Shown here piece by piece: positions 23,191-34,761 of a DNA stretch of 64,000 nucleotides. Numbering within the stretch: the stretch's first letter is position 1; each line of letters starts with the position of its first letter. The stretch is from Iris pallida (lineage: Eukaryota; Streptophyta; Magnoliopsida; Asparagales; Iridaceae), in contig JANAVB010023996.1 in assembly GCA_029216955.1 (NCBI GenBank), positions 18,035,925-18,099,924 of the forward strand, written 5' to 3'. The notes under the pieces are model-generated. The model saw nothing but the letters and a program-made list of their open reading frames with translations. It did not search any database and was not told the origin of the DNA. Position numbers and translations under genes: made by a program.

Positions 23191-23307
23191 GGCAAATTGG
23201 TATATCATATATTCAAAATACTAGCAAGCCAACAAGATTTACAAAAGGCAGCCCGAGGCCGCGAAATCAAAAGTATACTCGCCCAAAACCGAAACCACCC
23301 TAAGAAC
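23180..23307 (-). mobile_element. LINE 3' end (3' UTR), cut by copia 2
   Basis: Minus strand: a GC-richer segment (TTTCGGTTTTGGGCGAG, then GCGGCCTCGGGCTGCC) followed by CTTTTGTAAATCTTG and ACCAATTTGCC before the AT tract, the look of a plant LINE 3' end. It ends at agaac (23303-23307), the left copy of the copia 2 duplication, and is continuous with 34762. Confidence 0.6.
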
Positions 23308-24667
23308 TGTTATTGACAGGGCACAACTTTTCGATAGAAAATTGAGAATATGAAATAATTGTAAAAACAATGTTCCAACGCAACACTTCTAGGAAGGTTG
23401 CGCAAGTATAACGAAGATCTAAAAAGATCTCGTTTTAGTATTACGAGAATCTAAAAAGATTTCATAATCCACAGCAATCGATAGTAGCACTTCTAAAAAG
23501 AAGATACAATCAGAATTACTGGCAGCAATGAAGAAAGTGACTGGCGAAATATGGAAGAACTCCTGCTGGGGTGAATAATTACCGTTGCTCAAAGCTTTAT
23601 TCGCCCTACACGAACAGCTTCCAGGAACCAGCAAGTTCGTCGGAGAACTTGGAACACTCCAGCTCTTCTGACTCCTCGGATGGACACGAACTCCCATGCA
23701 AAAGCAATACTGGTGCGGCGCCTTTCCTCTCTCTCGAAGGCTGCTGGAATTCGTAAGCAAATTCTGATCAGAACTGTGTTAAAGAACACTTCTGAATTCT
23801 CTATTTACTTGTGTTAAAAAACACTTCGTAAACTTTCTGTGGTGGCTTCTATTACTTGTATATCTATTTCCTTATGAGAGAGAGGATGCCTTATATAGGC
23901 CCTGCAGCAACTGCTCGGTTGCCACAAAGTTAGGGTCATGGTAAAAACCACCCCGAACATGTAGCAACCGTCCAGAACGTGCAAACACACGTTCTGCTGT
24001 AAGTTGTGCCAACTGCGCGCACCCTGCGCTCCTTACACTCCGTACGATAGAGCGCGCACTGAGCTGCGCATACTGCGCGCGCTGCACGCGGCGCATGCAG
24101 CGCAACCAGCGCACCCGCGCAACCCGAGCAACCCGCGCAACCCAGCGCACCCGTGCAATCAAGCACAACCTGGGCGCAACCTGGGCGCACACTTGGGCGC
24201 GCACTTGGGCAGCGCAACTGGGCTTGCACAACTGGGCTTGCGTAACATGGCAGCGCAAGTGGCTCGCGCAACGAGCGCAACTAAAGCATACTATGCGCCT
24301 AGCGACGAAGCTGACGTGCTAAGTGCAAACTGCGCCAACAAAATGCCACATTACGCCTCATGATCCCATGAGCCCGAGTTTGAGTCCGAGTCCGAGTCCG
24401 AGTCCGAGTTCGAGTTCGAGTCCGAGTCCGAGTCGCTAAGCTCCTCCCATGGAAATAAATTTTCCAAAAGCAAAAAAGCATGAATGCTTTCAATTGTTGA
24501 TTTAGCCTTTTTTCTATTAGAAAAATAACCGCACATGGCACATCCATATGCACCTCCACACCACATGTGCATCTCTAAACTAGCAAAGCTAATATATAGA
24601 GATACAAGTCCTTTGGTCTAGCCGATGTGGGACTAAAATTCAATTTGAAAAAGACCAAAACCTAACA
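23308..24667 (-). repeat. Copia 2 LTR, left (1360 bp, expanded)
   Basis: Matches the right LTR but is about 330 bp longer. The extra length is a GC-rich stretch at about 24005-24340 built of short GCGCAACC-like units, plus a GAGTCC hexamer array at about 24378-24435. A TATATAGG-type box is near 23895. The end CCTAACA at 24667 is followed by ATCCCCCACATATC, the complement of a polypurine tract. Confidence 0.93.
24005..24435. repeat. GC-rich short-unit expansion in copia 2 left LTR
   Basis: Two arrays: about 335 bp dominated by GCGCAAC, CCCGCGCAAC and TGGGCGCAAC units, and about ten GAGTCC/GAGTTC hexamers. The right LTR has only GAGTCCGAGTC at the matching place and lacks the first array. Long Ala/Arg-rich frames over this stretch are a composition effect. 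Confidence 0.85.
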
Positions 24668-25770
24668 ATCCCCCACATATCTCTATATATGAGTATAAGA
24701 GTTCCCCATAGTAACTGTCAATCATGTATTAGGACAGATGTCGCTGACGACTTGAATCTTCCCGCATGGTTCAAACAACAGACTATAATACAAGAATGGA
24801 CTAAGCCTTGAATTCTACATCATAGCTGAAATTCTTTCCACTCACATAATATAGTTACATGTACTTCTGGCTACACATTAAAGGCCCTGTGCCAGCCTGG
24901 TTTTAGTGTATAATTTTGGACGTCTACAAGTTTACCCTCAAGAGACGGCCTGATATCTCTTTGTCCATACACTATAGATGAGTTCATTATAAAGAGACAT
25001 GGCATAAAGCGCTTTGCGCTTTCCTTGCGGTGCTACACCGCTATGACATGGCTTAAAGCCGAGGCCTTACCCCGTACCGGAAACCTCATCGTAGTGTCAT
25101 GCTACTGTAGCATGAGGCAACTGCCTCTTTGTAGTGCCAAACTACCAAGCATGAAGCCTTAGGCTCCCTTGCGGTGTTACGCCGCAACGACATAGCTTGC
25201 AAGATCGAGGCTTTATCCCTAACTGGGTACCTCATCGTGGTGTCGTGCCACTGTAACATGAGGAACTCCTTTTCTTTGTAGTGCTGCTACACCCCTCTTT
25301 ATTTTAACATACAGCATTAGGCTAACTGCCTATTTGCGGTGTTACGCCGCTTGGCCTATAAAGCCGAGGCTTTATCCTATTCCTGGGCAGCACCCCACAT
25401 ATAGGAACCTGATTGTGGAGTCACCCTACTGTAGCATGGAGTTTCACTCCTTGTAGTGCTGCTCTACTGTGCTTCCTGTAAAGCACACCAGGCATTCACT
25501 CTGCCCGAGAACTCATTAAGGCAATTAAGCCAACCTTCCCACAGGAACCATTTTCTGCAGAAAACAACAGTAGACAACAGTAGTTATAGGTTCGTAACCT
25601 CTCCATACCTAATAGAACATGTATCCACCATTCCTGATATTCTTTCGATTAGTGGTCCTCCCTTGAACCAAAAGCTAGATGCCTAGTAGATTTCTCTTTG
25701 AACTATTAGCATAAAACTTTATGGTAGGAATACAATAATACAATATCAGAATGCCTTCAAACCCATTTTA
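24668..25770 (-). repeat. Copia 2 region between pol and 3' LTR, with tandem repeats
   Basis: Non-coding. Three imperfect copies of a unit containing CTTGCGGTGTTACGCCGC, a GCCGAGGCTTTA block and CCTCATCGTGGTGTCG start near 25023, 25166 and 25332, so the spacing is about 143 and 166 bp. The polypurine tract is at the left end (24668-24681). Untranslated 3' regions of this kind occur in several plant copia lineages. Confidence 0.75.
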
Positions 25771-26826
25771 CAAGCTGTGTCATCGACCAGCTGGCGCTTG
25801 AGGCCCTTGGTGAACGGATCCGCCAGGTTCTCCTGACTCCAAACATCAATCACTGTAATAACACCTCTCTTGATAAGATCGTGTACTGTCTGTGCTTCAA
25901 CCGCACAGTCCTCTTCTTCTCGTTGAAGAGGTCATTTGATGCCACCGCCGTAGTCGTCTGGTTGTCGCAGTATATCGATATCGTCGGTATTTGCACCCCA
26001 ACCACTGGAAGATTATACATGAGCTCCCGAAGCCACTATGCTTCCTCGGCTGCGGTATCAAGTGCAAAGAACTCAGATTCCATGGATAACCGCGAAAGCA
26101 TAGTCTGCTTCTTCGACTTCCAAGATATAGCAACTCTACCCATTGTGAAAATAAATCCACCTGTGGACCTCTCGCTCTCCACCTCTGAGCACCAGCTGGC
26201 ATCACTGAAGCCTTCCACTACGGACGGATCTTTGCTGTAGTACAGTGCATATGTTTGAGTCATCTTGAGATATCTCATCACCCGTTTCATAGCTTTCCAG
26301 TGTTCAGCACCTGGGTTACTCGTGAAACGACTCAGCATTCCCACGGCGAAAGCTATGTCAGGCCTTGTAGCAGTAGTAACATACATTAAACTTCAGATTA
26401 CGCTTGCATACTCCAGCTGTCTGACACTTTTTTCTGAATTAGGCTTCAGCTTCAGATCACACATGTACGGCGTATCGATCCCGGGAAGATCCCGATACCC
26501 ATAACGAGTGATCATTTTCTCAATATAATGAGGCTGTGACAGCGCTAGTCCAGTGTCTGTCCGGATGATCTTGATCCTTAAGATCACATCAGCTTCCCCC
26601 AAGTCCTTCATACTGAACTTGCTCGAGATGAACCTCTTTGTCTCTGTGATACAGCTCATATCCGTACCTAGGATATGAATGTCGTCCACATACAGACAAA
26701 CGATCACACCTCTTCCATCAGCGAACTTCGTGTAAACACACTTGTCCGTCTCGCTGACCATGTAGCCATTTGACCTTATAACCTTGTTAAATTTCTCATA
26801 CCACATCTTGGGAGCCTGTTTAAGAC
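25771..26826 (-). pseudogene. Copia 2 RT C-terminal half and RNase H
   Basis: Continues the RT after the solo LTR: GLKQAPKMWYEKFN, then YVDD encoded at 26681-26692, FSMKDLGEADVIL, and SQPHYIEKMI. An in-frame TGA at 26393-26395 (SVI-stop-SLMY, where Gly is usual) breaks it. RNase H follows with ATRPDIAFAVG, GFSDASWC, STGGFIF and SWKSKKQ; a stop at 26036 falls in EEA-stop-WLREL. Further residues down to about 25771 keep weak similarity (YCDNQ). The family degrades the RNA strand of the hybrid and completes cDNA. Confidence 0.9.
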
Positions 26827-27485
26827 CGTACTGTAAAACCCCTAAATTTTTACTATTTTTTTTAATTTTGGTACTGATTTAAAATTTTGTATTGTACGTC
26901 GCGTAGTCGTATTGTACGTCGCGCACGAAATTTATTTTTTTGCTCGTCGAGTGCGAATATATACGAGCGTACATATTTATTGAAAAATATTTTTTTATTT
27001 TATAGTTCAAATAATATATATAATAATTATTGTATTTGTATTTTGCTTAAAGTTGTCTGTCGAGATGACCAAAACCGTATTACTTTATTTATTTATTTAT
27101 TAATGGTAATTTGGAAAACTATTTTATATTCCTTGCATATGAGGTACATTAAAATTAAATTTATATATTTTTATTTTCGAAATTATTAAATATAAATATT
27201 TTATTATTCAAAAAGATATTTAAAAATATTTATTATTTTTGAAATTATTATTATGGGTATTTTGAAAAATATTTTTGGAAGTTATTGTGGCCATTTAAAT
27301 GTTAATTTAATTTTTGGATTTATTTAAATAGATTAAACTAATATCTATATTTGAAAATGATTTGATTTTAGACCAAAAGAATTTAATTAGATTTGGATTT
27401 GGATTGATTTAAATTAAATTGCAAACTATCTATTTTGGGTTTAAACCAAATCCTAATCCTTATCTTATTGGGAATTCCCACATCC

Positions 27486-27494
27486 TATAAATAG
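27486..27494 (+). promoter_or_regulatory. TATA box of solo LTR
   Basis: TATAAATAG, in the context CATCCTATAAATAGGCAG, just before the C-rich leader. It marks the expected start of LTR transcription on the plus strand. Confidence 0.65.
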
Positions 27495-28743
27495 GCAGGT
27501 ACTCCTCCAATCCATTATTCATCCACACAAATATTTCTTCCACCACAAGTGCAGTGCCTCGTGTCCGTGTCCGTGTTCCACGTCCCAAATTTTTATTCCA
27601 TCCATTACAAATACATTTATTTCCCGCGTCTGACAAATCTGGACGCCAATCCATCCCGTGTCTCGTAGGACACTTCTCCCAGCCGTTGTGTCGGACACGA
27701 ATTCAACAACAAACCCCTAATCCCCACTTCTCTAATCCTAACCCTACCCTCCAGCCTAAGCCAACGCCACCATCGTAGCACCCCCAGCTCTTCTCTATTC
27801 TGACCTACGCCAGACGCCACCGAGGCCAAGACCCCAACTCAACACTGGCAACCTCCGCCTCGCTGTTTCCCCCGACATCCTGGCCGAGTTCCAGATATAG
27901 CGCCGCGTCGACCGCTTCAACTTCCCCAATCCTAGCCCCCTTGTTCCGTCCGCCGTCGCACCGTGGTTATCCCCCGCCGACAACACTCAGCTGCTACCAG
28001 AGACCCGAACCCACAACACTGGTAACCATCTCACCCTCCGTCGATCACCCTCACTATTACTATCACCACCGCAATCATAGCATCTCCGGCGACCACCTAC
28101 GACCATCACCCACGCGTCGTCCACCTCACCTCCTCCCAAATCGTCATCGCCGCAACCACAAACAAAAACCCCAAATTGATTAACACCACCACCACAGTCG
28201 TACCTGTCGTCCACCGCAGCCTCATCCCCGCTCGTGAGCGAGCCAACATCGGCGCCCTCTCTGGCCGTGCGCCACCGAGAACCCTCCATGCTGCCGTGGC
28301 CGGAACCATATCTCCGCCGTGACTCTTTCCTGGAACCGCCTGCGCCAGCGGCTCTGCTGGCTCAGCCCCACCGGAAACCACGATCGCCTCCGTCCCGCCT
28401 GGCCGCGTGTCCGATCCTGTACCTCCGTCGACCCTCCGACTTCCAACCCGCCGCTCCACCTCCTCGATCCGCCCCGAGACCGCCCTCTCCCTCTTCTCTC
28501 TCCGCTCCCCTTTCTTTCCCTCTCCGCTCACCTCTTTTTATCCTCGCCCCTCGCCTCCGCCTCTAGGCTGGCGCGCCACCCGCTTGCCGCCACACTGCCT
28601 CGCCGGCGAACGGCCACCGCCCGTTCCCGCTCAAACCCCCCTCATCACTCTCTCTCCTCTCCTTCTTCTTCTGATTCTTCTTTTATTTTTATTTTTTTTG
28701 GTTTTTACTGTAACCGAGAAAGAGAAAGGAGCAGTAGTGTAGG

Positions 28744-28744
<1 letters not shown>

Positions 28745-28838
<94 letters not shown>

Positions 28839-28882
28839 TTATATTTTGTTTTGCTGTTATTACTATTATTGTTAGTTTATTA

Positions 28883-28928
<46 letters not shown>

Positions 28929-28997
28929 TAAAAGTATTATTACTTTTGTTGTTTTGTGTAAAATTATCTTCTTTTATTTATCGATTTATTTCTTGTT

Positions 28998-29062
<65 letters not shown>
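28745..29062. repeat. (ATT)n microsatellite cluster
   Basis: Three trinucleotide arrays (about 28745-28824, 28886-28923, 28999-29062) inside the solo LTR, downstream of the leader. The long Leu/Ile-rich open frame across them is an artefact of the repeat. Confidence 0.95.
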
Positions 29063-29066
<4 letters not shown>

Positions 29067-30871
29067 TGATATTTTTATTTTGAATCTTGTTTTTCTTTAC
29101 AAATATTAGACATTTTGCTATTATCATTATTATTATCATCAACCAAGATAAGGAATAGAAATGGTTATTTTTAATGATAGGTTATTATTATCTTTTGTTT
29201 TGTTAGTATTATTATTATCACCAGTTATTAACTATAATTATTTTAATAAACATGTATATTAAATAATTTTATAGAAATTATTTTGTAACGAAAGTATAGT
29301 GACCTTCATTTCAAACTAGATTATGAAGCCTATAATATATTATTGTATTTTTGAGGCATTTTTAATATGACTTTTGACCTAAAACTATAATATTATAAAA
29401 TAAAGGTTTCAAAAGACATTTTTAGATTATTAAAGTAATTTTCCAAAAATAGTTTGACTAATAAAATATAGTTTTCAATATAATATATGTTTTCCAAATT
29501 AGCTATACATCTCTCTTCTTATTCCTGGCTAGTCGTATTTACATCTTCTTCCGAATTCTGAACTACCTTATATCGTCCCTTGCTAATTTGACTATTTCGG
29601 ACTTAATGACACGGTCCGTACCATCATCCGAAATTATCTTGCATAGTTTTGACGTCTAGGACTAATTCTGTACCGATATGATCATATCACGCCAATCAAC
29701 TTTAAATCAATTCGAGAGGTCATCTTGCGTAGTTGTAAACATCGAAGTCGAACTTGTGCCACCTTTATTGTACCACACCAGGCAGCTCATCAGGCGTCAC
29801 AACAGGCAAGTATACATTGCTAATTAACTGTCAATTATTTATTTTCTGTATTATTTATTTTGTTCATATTGTTAGTTTCCTTTGTTATAAACTGCGCGTC
29901 CAAGCCACACTTCGGTGCAAGCGACTTTATTAGTCGTTATTTTATTTTATGCATGTTGACTTAATGTTAGCGGACTACCTTCTTGTTGGGGGATATCCTT
30001 ATATCTCCTTTGGCTGTGACACTCACACTACACGGTTTGAGACATGTTGCTAGGGGCACGACTTATTGACTAGCTATCTCTAATGTCGTGTGACGGTAGA
30101 TATTCGTAACTGCTATGAATAAGGTTTTAGATACTCAAGCAGTTACAAAACTGGACGAGCCATGGACATGACTTGAACAATGTGGGATATATTGGGGGAG
30201 GACAGTCGCTAGTGCGTACGGGAAGCCAAACAGGTAAACCACAGTCTCCGGATGGAACTGTGGCAATATTTTTGCAGATGCCCTCTGAAATTTTAGACGT
30301 TACGGACGGATACAGATGACTGGATGCCAGTTACGTGCACATAGCCAAAAATCCCATCCATGCGCATGAAAGTTGTCCTCTAAATTGCACAATAGGCGGT
30401 TAGAATTTTCTTTGCATATTTGTGTCTAGGATAGTCATTTATATATTATTTTATTCTGACAGTTCATATTAGCTTGTTCTTCCTGTATTTTGCTACGTCC
30501 GTCTGAGGACCTGGTTTTTCCCCAGGTGTGTGTTCATATTTTCCGCAGGTATCCTAGCCAAGGTCGTGGTCTTTTTCATTCTTCCGAAGACGATTGCGCT
30601 TGGTTCGTCTTGCCATTTTTCGATTCATGTACATTTTTTTCCTTGAGATAGTTGGTAGTGGACTTTGTCTCCGTCCAACGATTGTATCATAAATATTCGA
30701 GTTGATATTTATATTATTATTCTTTTCATTGTGGATGAGATTTAGTTTGTCTTGGATTACTAAATTTTACAGCTTATGTATTCATACGAGACCTATGTAC
30801 TTTGTATGAATACAGCTGGCATGTCTACGTTCCTAGTCCTACGTATTTTGGGACTGGGGCGTTACACGTAC

Positions 30872-31332
30872 AAAGATTTCACCAACTTACAGACTTTGTC
30901 TTCAAGACCCTTGACGACAAATCCCTCTGGTTGTTGCATATAAATCTCTTCGGTCAGCTCGCCATTTAGGAAAGCCATTTTCACATCCATCTGATGTATC
31001 ACCATCTTATGTATCGCTGCGAGAGCAATCAACATTCTGATGATAGTCATCCGGGCTACTGGAGCATACGTGTCAAAGTAGTCGATTCCCTGCTTCTGAG
31101 AAAACCTCTTGTCTACTAGCCTAGCCTTGAACTTGTCAATAGTTCCGTCTGCTTTCATCTTCTTCTTGAAAATCCATTGGTATCTGATGGGTTTTGCTCC
31201 TTCAGAAAGATCAACCAACAACCAAGTGTTATTGGAGGTGATGGATTCAATTTCATTGTCAATCGCCTCCCTCCAGAAAACCGCGTCTCTGGTCTTCATC
31301 GCCTCATCATAGGTAAATGGATCTGCTTCCAC
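30872..31332 (-). pseudogene. Copia 2 RT N-terminal half
   Basis: Begins MEADPFTYDEAMKTRDAVFW, then the RT start with WIFKKKMKADG, FKARLVDKRFSQKQGIDY, TYAPVARMTIIRML, MDVKMAFLNGELTEEIYM and CKLVKSLY, where the solo LTR cuts in. ARLV-D-K has Asp where Ala is usual, a further sign of decay. Upstream it follows the integrase/linker frame with an in-frame stop near 31337. Confidence 0.9.
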
Positions 31333-31397
31333 ATATAGGTGACAAAGTCACTTCCGAAGTCCTTCGGCCTCCTCATACGCTTAGCTGACGGCTTAGC

Positions 31398-32327
31398 TTA
31401 TTCTGGTTCAATCATTGTTTCAACAATAACATCTTCTTGGACAACATCTTCATTGAAGACTTTAGTTTCCTGCGTACCCTTATTGTTCTCCGGTACATCC
31501 GCAAGAACAATATTCTTGTGCCTTGCAAATTTGTCTTCAAAATATTCTACGTCGCGAGATTCAATGATATGATTTGACTCAATATCAAAAAATCTCCGAG
31601 CATCACTCTTCTCGGCATACCCCAAGAAGATCGTCTTAGTAGTCCTTGTTCCAAGCTTCTAAATCTTCAGATCTGAAAGCTTGACATATACCAGACACCC
31701 CCACACTCGAATGACATTCAAGTTAGGTCTGACCTTAAACTAGAGTTCATGAGGAGTAACGCCTGAAATTGTATGAGGCACTCTATTAAGAATAAAAGTG
31801 GCCGTCAATGCAACTTCTCCCCAGTATCACTTAGGAAGACCAGCAGTCAACAACATTGAGTTAATCATTTCTGTTAACATTTTGTTCTTCTTCTCTGCTA
31901 CACCGTTTGATTGAGGAGAGTACGGAGCCGTAGTCTCATTGACAATTCCATGTTCTTTGCAGAACGATGCGAATTCATGAGACCTGTACTCCCCACCTAG
32001 ACCACTTCTTATTCTTTTGAGTTGTTGTCCAGTCTGCCGCTCAACTTTGGCTCTGAACTCCTTGAACTTCTCGAATGCTTCGTCTTTAGCCTTCAGCAAG
32101 TAGACGAACGCATACTTTGAGAAATCATCGATGAAGGTTATGAAATACTTCATCCCGGCCTTTGTAGAGAACTGTTTGAAGTCACAGATATCGGACTGTA
32201 CCAACTCCAGAAGATATGTACTTCGATTAACCCGAGGAAAGGATTTCCTTGTGATCTTTGTTTGAGCACAAACTTCACATTTCTCTACCTTACCCCCACA
32301 CTTGGAGATAAGTCCTAGACTAGACAT
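31398..32327 (-). pseudogene. Copia 2 integrase and linker
   Basis: CEVCAQTK completes the zinc module; SDICDFKQ, FIDDFSKYAFVYL and PYSPQSNGVAEKKN carry the catalytic D, D and E surroundings. RIRSGLGGEY has Gly-Leu where Asp-Arg/Asn is usual. Stops near 31827, 31740 and 31662 break the C-terminal part, which continues as FLGYAEKSDARRF and an acidic linker to 31398. All pieces are on the same strand and in order. Confidence 0.88.
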
Positions 32328-32336
32328 TCTGTTTAT

Positions 32337-32834
32337 TCATTTACAATGAACATGTCCTAGCCTATTATGCCACAACTCAAGAGCATAAGCAGAAGGAGTG
32401 ATTGCATTAATTACATTAATTACATTGGACTGATTCACTAGCTGAACCTTGAATATTCCTTCGGTATAAAAAGCTTTCCCGAAATATGTTTCCTTGATAG
32501 ACATCACCATCTGGCCAGCATTGATGTCCATCCTGAGGCCTGCGTTGCAGAGTAGGCCTCCTAAGATCAGGTTCTTGGCGATAGCAGGTACGTGCTTTAC
32601 GCCTTGAAGCGTCAGAGACTTCTTCGAAGTCAGCTTCAACACCACCGTTCCGATCCCGAGCACTTCAGCTTGTGCCTGGTTTGCCATCATAACCACTTCA
32701 GAAGTAGGTGTATAGGTGGTGAACCACTCCTTGCTGGAGCAGACATGACATGAGGCTCCAGTGTCTACCCACCAGTTAGAGTCAGTCCTTACCGCATCAA
32801 CCTGCACAATCATAGCAACAACGTCAGTGATCAT
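32337..32834 (-). pseudogene. Copia 2 protease and integrase zinc segment
   Basis: NWWVDTGASCHVC holds the catalytic DTG(A) of the retropepsin. The frame goes on through GIGTVVLKLTSKKSL and VKHVPAIAKNLI to ALELWHNRLGHVH, the His pair of the integrase zinc module. It ends at 32337 next to the CEVC part in the next frame. Confidence 0.88.
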
Positions 32835-32855
32835 AGATATCTTACTAGGCTCTCC

Positions 32856-33705
32856 TTACTCTGATTGCTTGGTCTTTACTTTGCATTCACTTTTGAAGTG
32901 GCCCTTCTTGCCACACTTAAAATAAGGCATCTGAGACTTTGCCTTCTTTCGCTTGAAGGAAGTCTTCTTCACGTTCAGATTGTTAGGGTCCTTCTTCTTG
33001 CTGTAGGAATCTGCATGCTTTCCCCTTGGTTCCTTGGTATGAACCAGATTGGCATTAGCCAATTGCTTGGACAGTGCGTCCACCTTAAGTTGAGCCCGCA
33101 TCTGGTCCTCAATATAGATTTCCTACAAGAGATCTTCAAGGCTGATCTTAAGCTTCTTCCTATGCATATTTGCATAGAACTTACTCCATCCAGCGGGGAG
33201 CTTTGAGACAATCCCTCCAACAACAAACTTGTCGGGGAGGGGCATCGCCTCGTCTTCCAACTTTTGTCGCAGTTTCAGAAATTCCTTTACCTGCGGCAAC
33301 ATGGACTTCTCGTCCTCAAAGAGCTATTTGTGATATTTTTCAACCACAAATATCTTGCTCCTGTTTTTGTCTTCTTCGTACAGTTTCTCTAGAAACTCCT
33401 ATATCTCTGGCAATTGGTTTTTTACTGTAATATTCTGATAGAGAATCCTCCATAGCATTCAGGATAAGCAGCCTGTAAATGCTATTTTTCCTTCTCCACT
33501 TGGCCTGAAGTTTAGTAGTCGCAGTGATTGCGGCAGCAGACCCAGTATCTGGAACAGTAGGTTCCTCTTCAATAAGCATGTGATCAACGTTTCTGAGTTG
33601 AAGAGTGAGATAACCCTTCATCTTCCAGACTTGATAATGCTCTCCATCAAACTTTTCTAACTTACAAAAGTCAGTATTGAGGAGTGAAGCATTAACATTT
33701 TCCAT
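32856..33705 (-). pseudogene. Copia 2 gag
   Basis: ATG at 33703-33705, 22 bases downstream of the 5' LTR: MENVNASLLNTDFCKLEKFD, followed by HYQVWKMKGYL and LQAKWRRKNSIYRLLILNAM, a copia-type capsid region. The frame shifts at about 33340 and again near 33110. The end has a zinc knuckle PYFKCGKKGHFKSEC in which the first Cys is Tyr, so the knuckle is defective. Confidence 0.85.
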
Positions 33706-33727
33706 CGTAGCAATAAAGCTTTGAGAT

Positions 33728-34756
33728 TGTTATTGCCGGGGCACAATTTTTCGATGGAAAACTGAGAATATAAAACAATTATAAAAACAATGTTCCAACG
33801 CAACACTTCTAGAAAGGTTGTACAAGTATAACGAAGATCTAAAAAGATCTCGTTTTAGTATTACGATAATCTAAAAAGATTTCGTAATCCACAGCAATCG
33901 ATCATAGTACTTCTAAAAAGAAGATACAATCAGAATTACTAGCAGCAATGAAGAAGGTGACTGGCAAAAGATGGAAGAACTCCTGCTGGGGTGAATAATC
34001 ACCGTTGCTCAAAGCTTTATTCGCCCTACACGAACAGCTTCCAGAAACCAGCAAGTTCGTCGGAGAACTTGGAACACTCTTGCTCTTCTGACTCCTCGGA
34101 TGGACACGAACTCCCGTGCAAAAGCAATGTTGGTGCGGAGCCTTTCCTCTCTCTCGAAGGCTGCTGGAATTCGTAAGCAAATTCCGATCAGAACTGTGTT
34201 AAAGAACACTTCTGAATTCTCTGTTTACTTGTGTTAAAAAATACTTCGTAAACTTTCTGTGGTGGCTTCTATTACTTGTATATCTATTGCCTTGTGAGAG
34301 AAAGGATGCCTTATATAGGCCCTGCAGCAACTGCTCGGTTGCCACAAAGTTAGGATCATGGTAAAAACTACCCCGAACATGTAGCAACCGCCCAGAACGT
34401 GCAAACGCACGTTCTGCTGCAAGTTGCACCAACTGTGCGCACCCTGCTGCAAAGTGCAACAATAAAATGCCACATTATGCCTCATGAGCCCATGAGCCCG
34501 AGTCCGAGTCGCTAAGCCCCTACAGGGCTTAGTCTCCCATGGAAATAAATTTTTCAAGAGCAAAAAGCATGAATGCTTTTAATTGTTGATTTAGCCTTTT
34601 TCCCATTAGAAAAATAACCCTACATGGCACACCCATGTGCACCTCCACACCACATGTGCATCTCTAAACTAGCAAAGCTAATATATAGAGATACAAGTCC
34701 TTTGGTCTAGCCGATGTGGGACTAAAATTCACTTTGAAAAAGACCAAAACCCAATA
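33728..34756 (-). repeat. Copia 2 LTR, right (5' LTR, 1029 bp)
   Basis: Begins TGTTATTGCCGGGG and ends AAAACCCAATA (CA changed to TA), followed by agaac (34757-34761). It aligns along its length with the left LTR apart from the GC-rich expansion. A TATATAGG-type motif near 34312 is on the minus strand promoter side. Confidence 0.93.
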
Positions 34757-34761
34757 AGAAC

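Larger units (their letters stand above)
26832..30866 (+). mobile_element. Solo long LTR (4035 bp) in copia 2 RT
   Basis: Starts TGTAAAACCCCTAAAT and ends GGGACTGGGGCGTTACA, with an exact 5-bp duplication cgtac (26827-26831 and 30867-30871). Removing it joins the RT residues KSLY and GLKQAPK in register. No interior or second LTR is present, so it is a solo LTR left by recombination. Inside are a TATA box (27486), a C-rich leader (about 27550-28660), three (ATT)n arrays (28745-29062), a CAGGCAAGTATAC motif (about 29803) and the CTGAGGACCTGG block (30503). It is the best complete reference in the window for this LTR type. Confidence 0.95.
23308..34756 (-). mobile_element. Ty1-copia element 2 with solo LTR inserted in its RT
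   Basis: LTRs at 23308-24667 and 33728-34756, both beginning TGTTATTG on the plus strand, with exact outer duplication agaac (23303-23307, 34757-34761). Minus-strand order is gag, protease, integrase, RT, RNase H, the copia order. A 4035-bp solo LTR (26832-30866) splits the RT. Many stops and shifts show that the element is dead. The gag ATG (33703-33705) is only 22 bases from the 5' LTR, and the primer site there (ATCTCAAAGC) is a poor match to the usual TATCAGAGC, so it is decayed or different. The RT style is unlike copia 1; a Tork-type lineage is possible but unproven. Confidence 0.95.

Noticed and set aside
24004..24363. Ala/Arg-rich ORFs on both strands
   Set aside because: They are composition artefacts of the GCGCAAC expansion in the copia 2 LTR.
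28319..29083. 254-codon plus-strand ORF rich in Leu and Ile
   Set aside because: It is produced by the C-rich LTR leader followed by (ATT)n arrays; no domain, no conserved start.
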